Shown here piece after piece: positions 30,665 through 39,254 of a stretch of 64,000 bases of DNA (the stretch's first letter is position 1; every line of letters begins with the position of its first letter). The notes under the pieces are model-generated. The model had not been told where the DNA came from, made no database searches, and was given only the letters and a program-made list of their open reading frames with translations. The translations under genes were made by a program, and so were the position numbers. Source of the DNA: a virus. The stretch lies in IMG/VR virus record IMGVR_UViG_3300043446_004613, positions 1 through 64,000 of that record, one strand, 5' to 3'.

Positions 30665-33503
30665 CATCTCACAAGATGCGTTGGATACGGTATTGGATCG
30701 CGTTACTACCGTATGCTACCCGAAAGGAACTCGGGTTCGTATCTCTTCAAAAGTCCCGTCGCAGCGTCTGCGCGGAAAGACCGGCACAGTTACCGGCGCA
30801 TCCCAAACCATGTGCTGGGTGGCTATCGACGATTTTGTCGCTGCTGGTGACCCCGATCCATTTTACTTCGTGGATTCAGACGTTGAGCCGCTGAACGAAG
30901 CAGAAACTACAGACGCTCCAGAGAACTATTTGCCGAGCAACGATTACATCAGCGTGCTGGGCAACCTCGGCTACAAGTTTAACGGCTGGCGCTGGGAGAA
31001 GCTGCTGCCTTTTGGCCCTGCCACGCTGTTCATTTCGGTCAAAGACAACAGCAGCGAACTGTTTGGTGCTCAGGCTTTCATCGATGTCCGCTACGTCAGA
31101 TACGGCGTGTGTGAACGGGTGCAGAGCATGAGCGTGGATGTCTACGACGTTGTAGACGTGTTGCGCCAGATCGAACAGTTTGCGCTCAGCGGTGATGTTC
31201 AGACCTTTACCGACAAGCTCAAGGCCGCCAAGTTTAGCGACATACCCGTGACGGAACCAAACCGGCTGTTGAATCTGTTTGGCGAGTCGATCATGGAAGC
31301 TATCGACCCGGATGACCCGGAGAGCTACATCGATACGCTAAAGCAGCACGAAAGCGTGATTGATGCTTTCGTGCAGAAGGGCTGCACACTAAGTCGGCGC
31401 ATGTCTGCCGACCGTCCGAGTTATGAACTAGGGCTGATCCACGAACCAGACAAGACAAAGCCTTGGGTCTATTACACCGTGGTGCTTGAACCTGACAGCC
31501 CGACACGGTGGAACGTTTATGCAGGCGGTTACCGAGAATACACTGACTCACCTGATGACACTTACAGTCAAGGTTTTGACATCGACGGCACATGTTCGAT
31601 TGATGTCACTGCCCCGCTTGAGCCGCAGGTAGCCTCAATTCTAGCTGAAATCACAAAGCACGACGGCGAACTCAAGGATCGCGCTGTAGACGAGTCCGCA
31701 CCAGATAATCTCGACGCCACACCGGAGACTATCCAGCACGTCGTTGATACGACAGTCCTGATTCCTGATGAGAGCGATCCAAGTTCAGAAGACTGTCGCG
31801 AGTGCAAGGAACACGGCGGTGCGCCGGAAGGTGACAGACCATTCAAAGGTGATAACCTGTGCTGGGATTGTTACCGGCATCTGTATCCTGAGCCTGATGC
31901 AGAAGATGACGCCGTAGTTGAGAGTACTGAAACATGCCCTGATTGTGCCGGATCGGACGGTCGGCAAATCAATGGTACGTGGTACGTCAGCAGTCCTTGT
32001 GATGACTGCGGTGGTAGCGGCTTTGATGCGTCTGTCGATGGAGAATGTGCCCACTGTAAAGGTGTAGGTGAGCTACCCTGCTGTCGCTGTGAAGGTACAG
32101 GCAGCATAGCAGAATCAGTCGAGAAAGACCCCGACGTTGTAGATTACACGACGTACGCAGATAGCACACCCGACTTCAACTTTGTCCAGCTGATTGATCC
32201 GCAGAAAGTGCGCAAGCTGCTGCTCTCTTTTGGTTACCGGGCCGTCAACCTATCGCGCAGTCCGCGCACAACCGGTCTATGTGGGAGCGCGATCCCGAGG
32301 ACGCAAGAACGCCAGCAGGCGCTACAACGTGAAGAGCATCACGAAGAAGCGTACTTTCGCCATCACCTTGAACAAGGGTTGTTGAAACTTTACCCCAATC
32401 AGGCCGAGGAAGTATACAAGCCATTTGTCGGTAACATCTACAAGCTGTACCACAGTGTCATCATACATGTCTGGTGCATGGCGGAAAAACAGGCGATCTA
32501 CTTCGACATCCTGCCGGTCGACTCCAACATCTGGAAAAAAGGTAAGCGCACGCTTCCGTCTGATGACGTAAGTCGCTACGTGCGTGAAACTGAATCGGAG
32601 GACGATCCGCAGACTTACGTCGATGCCGCTAAACCGAACGTATACACTCTCTACGGACAAGTGGAGAACTACGACGCGCCGGTTGCACTGGGCGTGTTTA
32701 CCAGCTTACAGGCTGCGGTCGACCGTGCTCGCGAGCGGGATGCCTACGCAGAATTCGCTACCGTATGGGCGGACGAAGAGGTCATCAACTCGCTTGAAGA
32801 CTGGGATAAGCCGACCGTAAAAGCGGTACGCTACAGCGGCGTCAAGTACCTCATCACTCCAAACTGGCAAGTGATCCGCTCAGAAACACCTGACCGTATC
32901 ATCAGCGGTGTGCGCTACAGCAATCCTCCCGTGCAGGAAAGTGCAGACGATAACGTTGATCTCGACGCAGAGCAGTACGTTCAAACCACGGCAAATATAG
33001 ATGAATTCCTATCTGGCCTAGGCTGGTCACGGGATGCCGGATCATCGTACTACCGCAAACGGTTCCAGCTGCCTACCATTTACCGACTCGGTGGCCTTGT
33101 TTTTACAGCTATTGAGTTCATTCTAGCTGTTGATCTGGAAAACGATCTGGCTGCACCGTGGTTGACCCTCTACTTTGACAACGAGCAGGGGAATAATCTC
33201 ATGTCGCGTTCGTGGCGACTTCCGATGCAGGAAGTGAAGGGTGAAACTGAAGACGATGAGGATTGGTTAAACCGTGATGTCACGCTTCGGCGCTTCGCAC
33301 ACGCGCTTCCAAGTGTCATCGCTAACGTTGACTGGCCGCGTACGAATAAGCGGCTTGCCCGCGAGATCGAACAGGACATCCAGCCAACCGCAGCTGTCAT
33401 GGGACGTCACCTTACGCTTAAAGCCAGCAGCCGCGTGGAGCAGGCTGTGCAAGAACTAATCGATTGCCTCAGCCACAAGGCAAAAACACTCTACGGTACT
33501 TAG
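30606..33503 (+). CDS. Modular tagged protein with DnaJ-like zinc module
   Basis: 965 residues. Tag-core sites lie near 227 (FGESIMEAIDPDDPESYID), 363 (VDESAPDN), 439, 503 (IAESVEKDPD), 663 (ETESEDDPQTYVDA) and 778 (VQESADDNVD). They separate modules: a KOW/SH3-like start (TRVRISSKV...GKTGTVTG), LGY/LGW strand modules at about 115-190 and 797-910, and a Cys-rich DnaJ-type module (about 397-498, repeated CxxCxG). Same organisation as the leftward modular proteins; candidate virion polyprotein. Confidence 0.7.
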   Translation: MAVNPSNLKKSTPIPEDPTDISQDALDTVLDRVTTVCYPKGTRVRISSKVPSQRLRGKTGTVTGASQTMCWVAIDDFVAAGDPDPFYFVDSDVEPLNEAETTDAPENYLPSNDYISVLGNLGYKFNGWRWEKLLPFGPATLFISVKDNSSELFGAQAFIDVRYVRYGVCERVQSMSVDVYDVVDVLRQIEQFALSGDVQTFTDKLKAAKFSDIPVTEPNRLLNLFGESIMEAIDPDDPESYIDTLKQHESVIDAFVQKGCTLSRRMSADRPSYELGLIHEPDKTKPWVYYTVVLEPDSPTRWNVYAGGYREYTDSPDDTYSQGFDIDGTCSIDVTAPLEPQVASILAEITKHDGELKDRAVDESAPDNLDATPETIQHVVDTTVLIPDESDPSSEDCRECKEHGGAPEGDRPFKGDNLCWDCYRHLYPEPDAEDDAVVESTETCPDCAGSDGRQINGTWYVSSPCDDCGGSGFDASVDGECAHCKGVGELPCCRCEGTGSIAESVEKDPDVVDYTTYADSTPDFNFVQLIDPQKVRKLLLSFGYRAVNLSRSPRTTGLCGSAIPRTQERQQALQREEHHEEAYFRHHLEQGLLKLYPNQAEEVYKPFVGNIYKLYHSVIIHVWCMAEKQAIYFDILPVDSNIWKKGKRTLPSDDVSRYVRETESEDDPQTYVDAAKPNVYTLYGQVENYDAPVALGVFTSLQAAVDRARERDAYAEFATVWADEEVINSLEDWDKPTVKAVRYSGVKYLITPNWQVIRSETPDRIISGVRYSNPPVQESADDNVDLDAEQYVQTTANIDEFLSGLGWSRDAGSSYYRKRFQLPTIYRLGGLVFTAIEFILAVDLENDLAAPWLTLYFDNEQGNNLMSRSWRLPMQEVKGETEDDEDWLNRDVTLRRFAHALPSVIANVDWPRTNKRLAREIEQDIQPTAAVMGRHLTLKASSRVEQAVQELIDCLSHKAKTLYGT
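33496..33502 (+). promoter_or_regulatory. GTACTTA start-proximal motif
   Basis: GTACTTA 4 nt before the ATG at 33507, overlapping the upstream stop. Confidence 0.45.
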
Positions 33504-33506
33504 AAT

Positions 33507-34220
33507 ATGCAGCTGAGCGAAGGTTTTAAGCAGCCAGAGAATTTTGACCCCGTAGCGGACGGTTCCGGGTGGGTCATGTATGCCGGTGCGAATGATTGGG
33601 AAGTCGGCACCACGGCAGTCAGCGTCATTTTTCCGAGCGACGAACAGAATCAGCGTGTCTGGATGACCGTCAAGCAGCGCTTCGACGGCGATGCCGAAGC
33701 ACCGGTTAAAGAGCATCCCGCGATCAAGGAGCATGGCGATAAGGCATGGCGTACGTGGAAGCGCGAAGCGATTGCCGCCTACCGTAACAAGAACAACGGG
33801 ACGCGCACATGGATGGACGCCTTCAAAGCGGCGTTGAAAACCAAGGCCATGAGTCCTTACGTCAAGGACTGGGGTATTGAGCGTACCAAGTGGGATAACG
33901 TCAAGGAGCACGCAGGGGTGATCGTCGCCAAGCTTTTGGAATCGGATGTCGATGATCCGTCGCCTAACCCCGACGAGATTGACCGACTTCTGCCGACCAA
34001 GACTTTCACCATGAAAGGCAGTAGCTTGCTGCATGCTCCCGGCCTGATTGATTTTGCCAAACGGCGCTGGCGCGAGCGCAGCCGTAAAGCTAAGCAGAAC
34101 GCGCTCGACATCTTGAAGGCATGGCAGCTACCACAAGAGGACGCCGAAGCGATTCTCAACGGAAAAGCAACGATAGAGACGCAAGGCGACGATGCCGTCG
34201 TGACCATTCAAAAGTATTAA
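33507..34220 (+). CDS. Protein with internal tag
   Basis: 237 residues. The first about 125 residues form one domain (GWVMYAGANDWEVGTTAVSV). A complete tag lies at about 133-152 (VIVAKLLESDVDDPSPNPDE). The C-terminal domain is basic and helical (FAKRRWRERSRKAKQNALDI). The tag between two domains suggests cleavage into two proteins. Unrecognised families. Confidence 0.6.
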   Translation: MQLSEGFKQPENFDPVADGSGWVMYAGANDWEVGTTAVSVIFPSDEQNQRVWMTVKQRFDGDAEAPVKEHPAIKEHGDKAWRTWKREAIAAYRNKNNGTRTWMDAFKAALKTKAMSPYVKDWGIERTKWDNVKEHAGVIVAKLLESDVDDPSPNPDEIDRLLPTKTFTMKGSSLLHAPGLIDFAKRRWRERSRKAKQNALDILKAWQLPQEDAEAILNGKATIETQGDDAVVTIQKY

Positions 34221-34229
34221 AGGATTTTG

Positions 34230-34256
34230 TTGACTTAGTCACGGTGTTTGTATACA
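34230..34256 (+). promoter_or_regulatory. sigma70-like promoter, 15-nt spacer
   Basis: TTGACT (34230-34235), 15-nt spacer, TATACA (34251-34256) in TGTATACA. The only rightward member of this class seen; it drives 34266 onward. Confidence 0.65.
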
Positions 34257-34265
34257 CATAAGCCG

Positions 34266-34784
34266 ATGACGGACACTGAACTGCAAATTGAACGCGCAAC
34301 TTGGGTCGTAAAGCTCAAGGGCGACATCATCAGCGCCGGTTTCCTTGTAACTGAATCTTCCACCGCCACGCAGACACTGATCACCATAAATCATCCTTCT
34401 GTTCCACACTGGAATAGCGAAATGATTGTTGAATCCGTACGTGGACGTAACCGCATCCTGCTGGATAGATCATCTTTTAGTACATGTAGCGACAACAACC
34501 GGCATAAAATTCGTGAGTATGTCAAGCTGACGATGGTGCTTTACCGGTTCAAGGAGGACAGCGCAAAAATGTGGTCAGAACGGCAGGACAAAGAAATCGG
34601 TAACCTGTCAGAGATTCCGGGTATCGATGCACAAATCATCACCAGCGGCCCGAACAAGGGCTGCTACAGTATAAAACTATCACCGGGCAACCCGCTGGAA
34701 CGTCTGACTCTGGATCAGTACAAGGCGTTGCACGTATTCATCATAGGACTCCAAAAATGCTCCCTTACAATCCAGAAAGTCTAA
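34266..34784 (+). CDS. Hypothetical protein
   Basis: 172 residues from ATG 34266; a GTG at 34248 falls on the promoter and is rejected. Mixed alpha/beta (WVVKLKGDIISAGFLVTESS, HKIREYVKLTMVLYRF). Not recognised. Confidence 0.6.
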   Translation: MTDTELQIERATWVVKLKGDIISAGFLVTESSTATQTLITINHPSVPHWNSEMIVESVRGRNRILLDRSSFSTCSDNNRHKIREYVKLTMVLYRFKEDSAKMWSERQDKEIGNLSEIPGIDAQIITSGPNKGCYSIKLSPGNPLERLTLDQYKALHVFIIGLQKCSLTIQKV

Positions 34785-35143
34785 GCGCAATGCGTGAACG
34801 CGTACAGCACGCGATTGATCGTGTATACGACGCTACCAGTCAGTTTGATACGCTTCGTCCCGGAGAACAGCGCGAGAACGTGTTTGATTTTGAAGATGGT
34901 GTGCGTGCTATCATCTCCATCGACAGTGTAAAAGATAATCCTTTCCTTCACTGCTCTTACAGCCTCAGTTCAGAGTCAAAGTTGACGATGTGGCAGTTCG
35001 TCGACCACGTGGAAACAATTCCAAACCAGCTGTGGCCGGATACTGTTTTGACGCTGATGCACTGTTTTGCGACTCAGCGTGCTTTCCACTTCATCTACAG
35101 CATCCCGCAGGCGTGGAAAAATCACCTGACCTGCGTGGTCTAG
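34757..35143 (+). CDS. Hypothetical protein
   Basis: 128 residues, overlapping the upstream gene by 28 nt. N-terminal helix (MRERVQHAIDRVYDATSQFD), strands, then TVLTLMHCFATQRAFHF. Pattern resembles the modules of the tagged proteins, but there is no tag. Unknown. Confidence 0.5.
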   Translation: MLPYNPESLSAMRERVQHAIDRVYDATSQFDTLRPGEQRENVFDFEDGVRAIISIDSVKDNPFLHCSYSLSSESKLTMWQFVDHVETIPNQLWPDTVLTLMHCFATQRAFHFIYSIPQAWKNHLTCVV

Positions 35144-35150
35144 CTTTGCA

Positions 35151-35807
35151 GTGAACAACGTCAACACCGCTTCTCGGTACGATGACATCGACTCACCGTC
35201 GGTGGTTATCCCACGTGTCATGGATGTCGAAGGCATGTTGAAACGCATGGGGTTCAAACAGTTTCCGGGCGAGCACCGTTGGAATAACAGCGCATGGATC
35301 AACAACGTGCCTCTATTTGGCGGCGGCTGCCCTGCCCGCATTGGTGTGCGGAACATCAGCCACATGGGTATTTCTGCCACACTATCGGATTCGTGGAACA
35401 ACCTGTCACTTAGAATAAGGTTCGGTTACCCGGTGAGTAAACCTAGAAAATCCAAGATAATTCTAGGTTTTAAGGAGATGCTTGACGGAGTAAGCAAACA
35501 CTACTCTCTGACTGATGACGATTACCTGCTGAAGTTTGAGCGCTTGATGACTAAGGTGATCGGTAATTTCAGCACAAAACGCCTTAGCCTTTATGAAGCT
35601 GTAGATTCAGAAGGTGGTATCGCTTTGTATAAGCACGTTCCGTGCTGGGAGGCTTTACCGCGTGCGCTAGAGTGTGCTCTAGGTGACCTTAGTGAACCGG
35701 CTGATCCTGATCGCTGGTTTGGGCTTGATCCGGTAAAGCCTGTGAAGCGAGCAGAACGCTCTACGGCTCTTCTGCCTGCAACCCGCCGGGGACTTGTAAC
35801 CAGATAG
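35151..35807 (+). CDS. Hypothetical protein, tagged-module-like
   Basis: 218 residues from GTG 35151. Contains VEGMLKRMGFKQFPGEHRW and two beta stretches (ARIGVRNISHMGISATLSD), the same L-x-x-L/M-G-F/W plus strands layout as the polyprotein modules. No complete tag. The 3' end overlaps the convergent glycosyltransferase-like gene by 47 nt. Confidence 0.55.
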   Translation: MNNVNTASRYDDIDSPSVVIPRVMDVEGMLKRMGFKQFPGEHRWNNSAWINNVPLFGGGCPARIGVRNISHMGISATLSDSWNNLSLRIRFGYPVSKPRKSKIILGFKEMLDGVSKHYSLTDDDYLLKFERLMTKVIGNFSTKRLSLYEAVDSEGGIALYKHVPCWEALPRALECALGDLSEPADPDRWFGLDPVKPVKRAERSTALLPATRRGLVTR

Positions 35808-36468
35808 CTTTATTCCTGATTACGGCATTACAGGCGTCGTAGTTGCACCGTACCTTTTTGTAAAGCGCTGCGGGCTTGAACCCAGTGCCGGTCGAAATCC
35901 AAGTTTCATAGTAGCTGCGGGTAACCGTATCGGGCCGTTCGGGCGCTTGAATGGTTCGGATGTAGCTTGCACTAGCCCACCAGAAGTTACCGGAAAAGAA
36001 CTGACCGTTGAAATTTATGCCGCAGCAGTTGGCAGCACTTAACCGGCGCAGGCACGTTTGATAATCGGTAAGGCAGGCAAAATTCATCAGATCGCGCCAG
36101 CCTTTGACGCCAGCAGCACTAGGACGTGTTAAACCTGTCTCAGACACTACACCTTTTGAGTGGAAATATAGAACACGAGCGTCATGTAGTAAGCAGTAGT
36201 CGTGAAGCAGCTTTAGCGTAGGGTACTCGAACTTGTTGCCTCTACCAGAGTGTATACGCAATTTATCGTAGCCGCTAAACATCTGGCCGAATTCCACTAA
36301 AGCAGAGGCGTCTTTTGCCTGAACCCCGCAGACTACTGTCGAAGCTTCGTCATACAGACCGCTCTCTTGCATTAAACGGAACTGTTCAGAGACTATTTCT
36401 TTCCAGTTGTTTACAAGATACACGTGGTAGAAAACAGCAATAGGCTCATGTATACTCAGGCTTATCAT
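35761..36468 (-). CDS. Glycosyltransferase-like protein
   Basis: 235 residues. Elements of a family of putative glycosyltransferases: IAVFYHVYLVNNWKEIVSEQ at the N terminus, ARVLYFHSKGV, KGWRDLMNFACL, FSGNFWWASASYI and a late ETWI. The reaction is not established for this family. Start lies inside the end of the upstream modular gene (23-nt overlap). Confidence 0.6.
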   Translation of the reverse strand: MISLSIHEPIAVFYHVYLVNNWKEIVSEQFRLMQESGLYDEASTVVCGVQAKDASALVEFGQMFSGYDKLRIHSGRGNKFEYPTLKLLHDYCLLHDARVLYFHSKGVVSETGLTRPSAAGVKGWRDLMNFACLTDYQTCLRRLSAANCCGINFNGQFFSGNFWWASASYIRTIQAPERPDTVTRSYYETWISTGTGFKPAALYKKVRCNYDACNAVIRNKAIWLQVPGGLQAEEP

Positions 36469-38419
36469 CTGGAAAATTCTTCAGATTTACGGAAAGGTTA
36501 ACGTACCAACGCGGGTACGTCTTGTCTGCTGCTTCACCTACCCAAAGTTTGGAAGACGTGACTTTCATCACCCCGTTTTCTTCCAGCCATTGGATAACGA
36601 ACGCTTTGAATCGCCGGGCAAAGTCGTCCTTATCGTACGGAAAATAGAGGGTCGCTGTGACTAAGCCACCCTTGCCGCTGATGTCGATCGCATCGTAACG
36701 TACGCCGGTTGGGTGCCACTTCCAGAGCGCTTCGCAGACGTCTTTATCCCAGTCGGTTTGAGCCACCACCTGCGAGATCACGCTATCTGGATCGTCAAGG
36801 CTCTCTCCCATCGCTAGTGCCGACTTGAACGTATTGAACTCAATCGTTGGATTCTTACGCAGAACCCCGATGATCTTCACGCTACCCATCTGAACAAATC
36901 CTTTGTCCTCTAGCCACTGTTCAACGTAGTCAACAAGTTGCTTACGCCAGTCAATAAAACCGTAGCGACCATTCTGCATACCAGTCAAACGCGGCAAGCG
37001 TAGGCTTTCGTCGCGCTGGCATTGAAGTGTCCAATGGTACGCCCCTTTTAGAGCCATGAACGGTTCGCGATGGACTGAAACGCTACTGTAAAACGGCGTG
37101 AGCATCCGGCGCAGTTCACCTTCCAAGCGCTCGTACTTGGGCTGTTTGCTGTCATCTTCGGGATGAATGTAGGCAGTGACATCGTCAACATCTTCGGACT
37201 CGTTCACGTAAGGAAAAGAGTCTTCAAATTTAGAGACATCGACGTAAAGATAGATTGGAGCTTCCAGCTGGCTTGCTTGTACAAGAGTGGTCGCTGCTAT
37301 GCCGTTTGTGCGTAAGGCGCTGAAGACTGCTGGACTTTTAATGTTCAGCGGAAACCGGTACGTATTGAGCGGCATCATGCTGGTTTGCTCGCGCTTGCGC
37401 TTGTACAGCATCGCATGTCGAAAAGCGTCGGCCTGCTGATAAGGCGTCAGAGCTACCCACAGCGCAGCCGCGTCATTAACGGTAGTGATTACATTAGACT
37501 GATTAGGGTTTATAGCGCGGAAATCGATGCGGATTTGACCCCGAAAGCTGTTCAAAAAACTACCCAGAGTTGCATCCGGTGAATCAACATCCAAACTCTC
37601 GTAATTGTAACCTAAATACTTATCGGGCGTCAGCTTCAGCTTACGCTTGCTTTCAAGCTCGCGGCGGATAAAGGCCCGAACTTGATCCATTGCGTTGTCC
37701 GCAACTTTCCAAACGTCAATACCGCCATACAGATCAAGGCCGCCCGGTGACCACCAAGGCCCGCCGTCCGTAGGCCGTTCCATAAGTGTGGACGCGTAGT
37801 AGCTGGATACAAACTGACCTTCATCGAATTTCGTGATGTCGTAAAAATCGACAAGAGGCTTAGGTTTGCCTTCGGCGTAGCTATCTTTCCAATGGAGCAC
37901 AACACGGAATTTCCGCTTATCGTACGCTGTGCCGGGTGCTTCGTTCGTCACTTCGATGGAAGGTTCGTAATCTTCCAGAAAAGCACTTGGATCATCCAAG
38001 TCCTCCGACTCGCGCACCGGACGACCTGTTTTAGCGACGTGGATCGCTAGGATGAACTCAAGGGCTTCGTCAAACGACTTGCACGCCTTGGATTCACTGT
38101 CGCGGAATCCGGCAACAGCCACCCACGGGTAATCCTGCCAGTTTTTACGCGCCTCTTCGGACGGAGCATCCGCAGCATCTGTCGTGTAAATTTCACCAAT
38201 GAACGTTTGGTAACTTTGCGTACCAAATGTTATCTCGTTTGGCTTACCGGCAGGAGCAGGTGTTCCGGGTACCTTTCTGTAGACGTTCCAGTGCTGACCT
38301 TCCTGTTCTAATTCAATGTCTGGATAGCGCGTTTTGGCCAAACGATCGATTTCGCCCAACGGGTCAAAATCATCGTCGGCGCTCTCAAGGATGCGGTTTG
38401 CAAGTATACGTCCAGTCAC
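36446..38419 (-). CDS. Modular tagged protein, regular 130-residue modules
   Basis: 657 residues from a GTG at 38419. Five tag sites at about 12 (ANRILESADDDFDPLGEIDR), 137 (PVRESEDLDDPSAFLED), 274 (NYESLDVDSPDATLG), 407 (VNESEDVDDVTAYI) and 539 (MGESLDDPDSVI), spaced 125-137 residues. Each tag is followed by a similar alpha/beta module, so a leader plus five equal-sized products would result from cleavage. The N-terminal tag makes it a good candidate for processing. Confidence 0.7.
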   Translation of the reverse strand: MTGRILANRILESADDDFDPLGEIDRLAKTRYPDIELEQEGQHWNVYRKVPGTPAPAGKPNEITFGTQSYQTFIGEIYTTDAADAPSEEARKNWQDYPWVAVAGFRDSESKACKSFDEALEFILAIHVAKTGRPVRESEDLDDPSAFLEDYEPSIEVTNEAPGTAYDKRKFRVVLHWKDSYAEGKPKPLVDFYDITKFDEGQFVSSYYASTLMERPTDGGPWWSPGGLDLYGGIDVWKVADNAMDQVRAFIRRELESKRKLKLTPDKYLGYNYESLDVDSPDATLGSFLNSFRGQIRIDFRAINPNQSNVITTVNDAAALWVALTPYQQADAFRHAMLYKRKREQTSMMPLNTYRFPLNIKSPAVFSALRTNGIAATTLVQASQLEAPIYLYVDVSKFEDSFPYVNESEDVDDVTAYIHPEDDSKQPKYERLEGELRRMLTPFYSSVSVHREPFMALKGAYHWTLQCQRDESLRLPRLTGMQNGRYGFIDWRKQLVDYVEQWLEDKGFVQMGSVKIIGVLRKNPTIEFNTFKSALAMGESLDDPDSVISQVVAQTDWDKDVCEALWKWHPTGVRYDAIDISGKGGLVTATLYFPYDKDDFARRFKAFVIQWLEENGVMKVTSSKLWVGEAADKTYPRWYVNLSVNLKNFPDDKPEYT

Positions 38420-38423
38420 AGAA

Positions 38424-38430
38424 TAAGTAC
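38424..38430 (-). promoter_or_regulatory. GTACTTA start-proximal motif
   Basis: GTACTTA 4 nt before the GTG at 38419; back to back with the site at 38435. Confidence 0.45.
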
Positions 38431-38434
38431 CTAC

Positions 38435-38441
38435 GTAGTTA
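38435..38441 (+). promoter_or_regulatory. GTAGTTA start-proximal motif
   Basis: GTAGTTA 7 nt before the ATG at 38449, within CTACGTAGTTAGAAC. Divergent with 38424-38430. Confidence 0.5.
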
Positions 38442-38448
38442 GAACATA

Positions 38449-39003
38449 ATGAATAAGAAAGCAGCCCAAATTGTAAGCAACCTTCTTGAGTACGGTGTCG
38501 ATCCCGACGCGCCCCGTCCGGGCGGCCCGGAAGACCCGTGGCGTCAGTCCAGCGGCCCGCTGCCGCCGTTCACCGTAAAAGCCCGCCCCGGTCACGAAGA
38601 TGAAGTGATTGACGAGATTCCAGCAGAAGAAGATGAAGCTCCGGTCAAGCCTGCACCAAAGCCTAACAAGCACTTGGGGCGCTTCAACATCACTTTTCCG
38701 CCGTCAATGGAATCGGTGCCAAGTGCCCGCTCTTTGCTGCATGAACTGGGCGGCCACTACTGCACCACGTGCCGCAAGCCGACGGAAGGCTCATTCGACC
38801 CCAAGAGCAAAAAGGTCGTCTGTAAACACTGCGGTAACGAACTTGTCTATCCCAAGTCTTCGTCACTTCGTTCACGCGAGGTCGTTCACGGAAAATCTGC
38901 CAATGAATCGTTGAAGAAAGCCTGCTGGAAAGGTTACGAGGCTGTCGGCACCAAAAAGAAAGGCGGGCGCACGGTGCCAAACTGCGTCCCGAAAAAGAAA
39001 TGA
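38449..39003 (+). CDS. Tagged protein with zinc ribbon
   Basis: 184 residues. Tag KAAQIVSNLLEYGVDPDAP (4-22), Pro/Glu-rich linker, a zinc ribbon (CTTC...CKHCG, about 105-127), then ESLKKACWKGYEAVGTKKKG near the C terminus, a motif common at the ends of phage proteins. Function unknown; a cargo domain is inferred. Confidence 0.65.
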   Translation: MNKKAAQIVSNLLEYGVDPDAPRPGGPEDPWRQSSGPLPPFTVKARPGHEDEVIDEIPAEEDEAPVKPAPKPNKHLGRFNITFPPSMESVPSARSLLHELGGHYCTTCRKPTEGSFDPKSKKVVCKHCGNELVYPKSSSLRSREVVHGKSANESLKKACWKGYEAVGTKKKGGRTVPNCVPKKK

Positions 39004-39254
39004 AGACTATTCTTACCGCCGCTGTAGCGCTGACCTTGCTGATCTCAGCAGGCTGCGCATCACACAACGCTGTCCTTGAGACAGACGGCAAGTACCTGTA
39101 CCGGCTGGCTAGTGCCAAGCCCGGCGAGGTAAAGCTGTACGTGCGCGTAGGTTCGGAGTCAAAAACGAATCGCTACTACATGAAGACGCTGGAGTCAGAG
39201 ATTCACACAAACCAGCTTCCCATGTTCCGGTCAACGCCGTGGCCTATTGAATGA
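39000..39254 (+). CDS. Putative lipoprotein
   Basis: 84 residues. Signal peptide with lipobox LISAGC (Cys about 19): K near the start, hydrophobic core, then SAGC. The mature part is small and charged. Probably attached to a membrane of the infected cell, possibly for lysis or superinfection exclusion. Overlaps both neighbours by 4 nt. Confidence 0.7.
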   Translation: MKTILTAAVALTLLISAGCASHNAVLETDGKYLYRLASAKPGEVKLYVRVGSESKTNRYYMKTLESEIHTNQLPMFRSTPWPIE

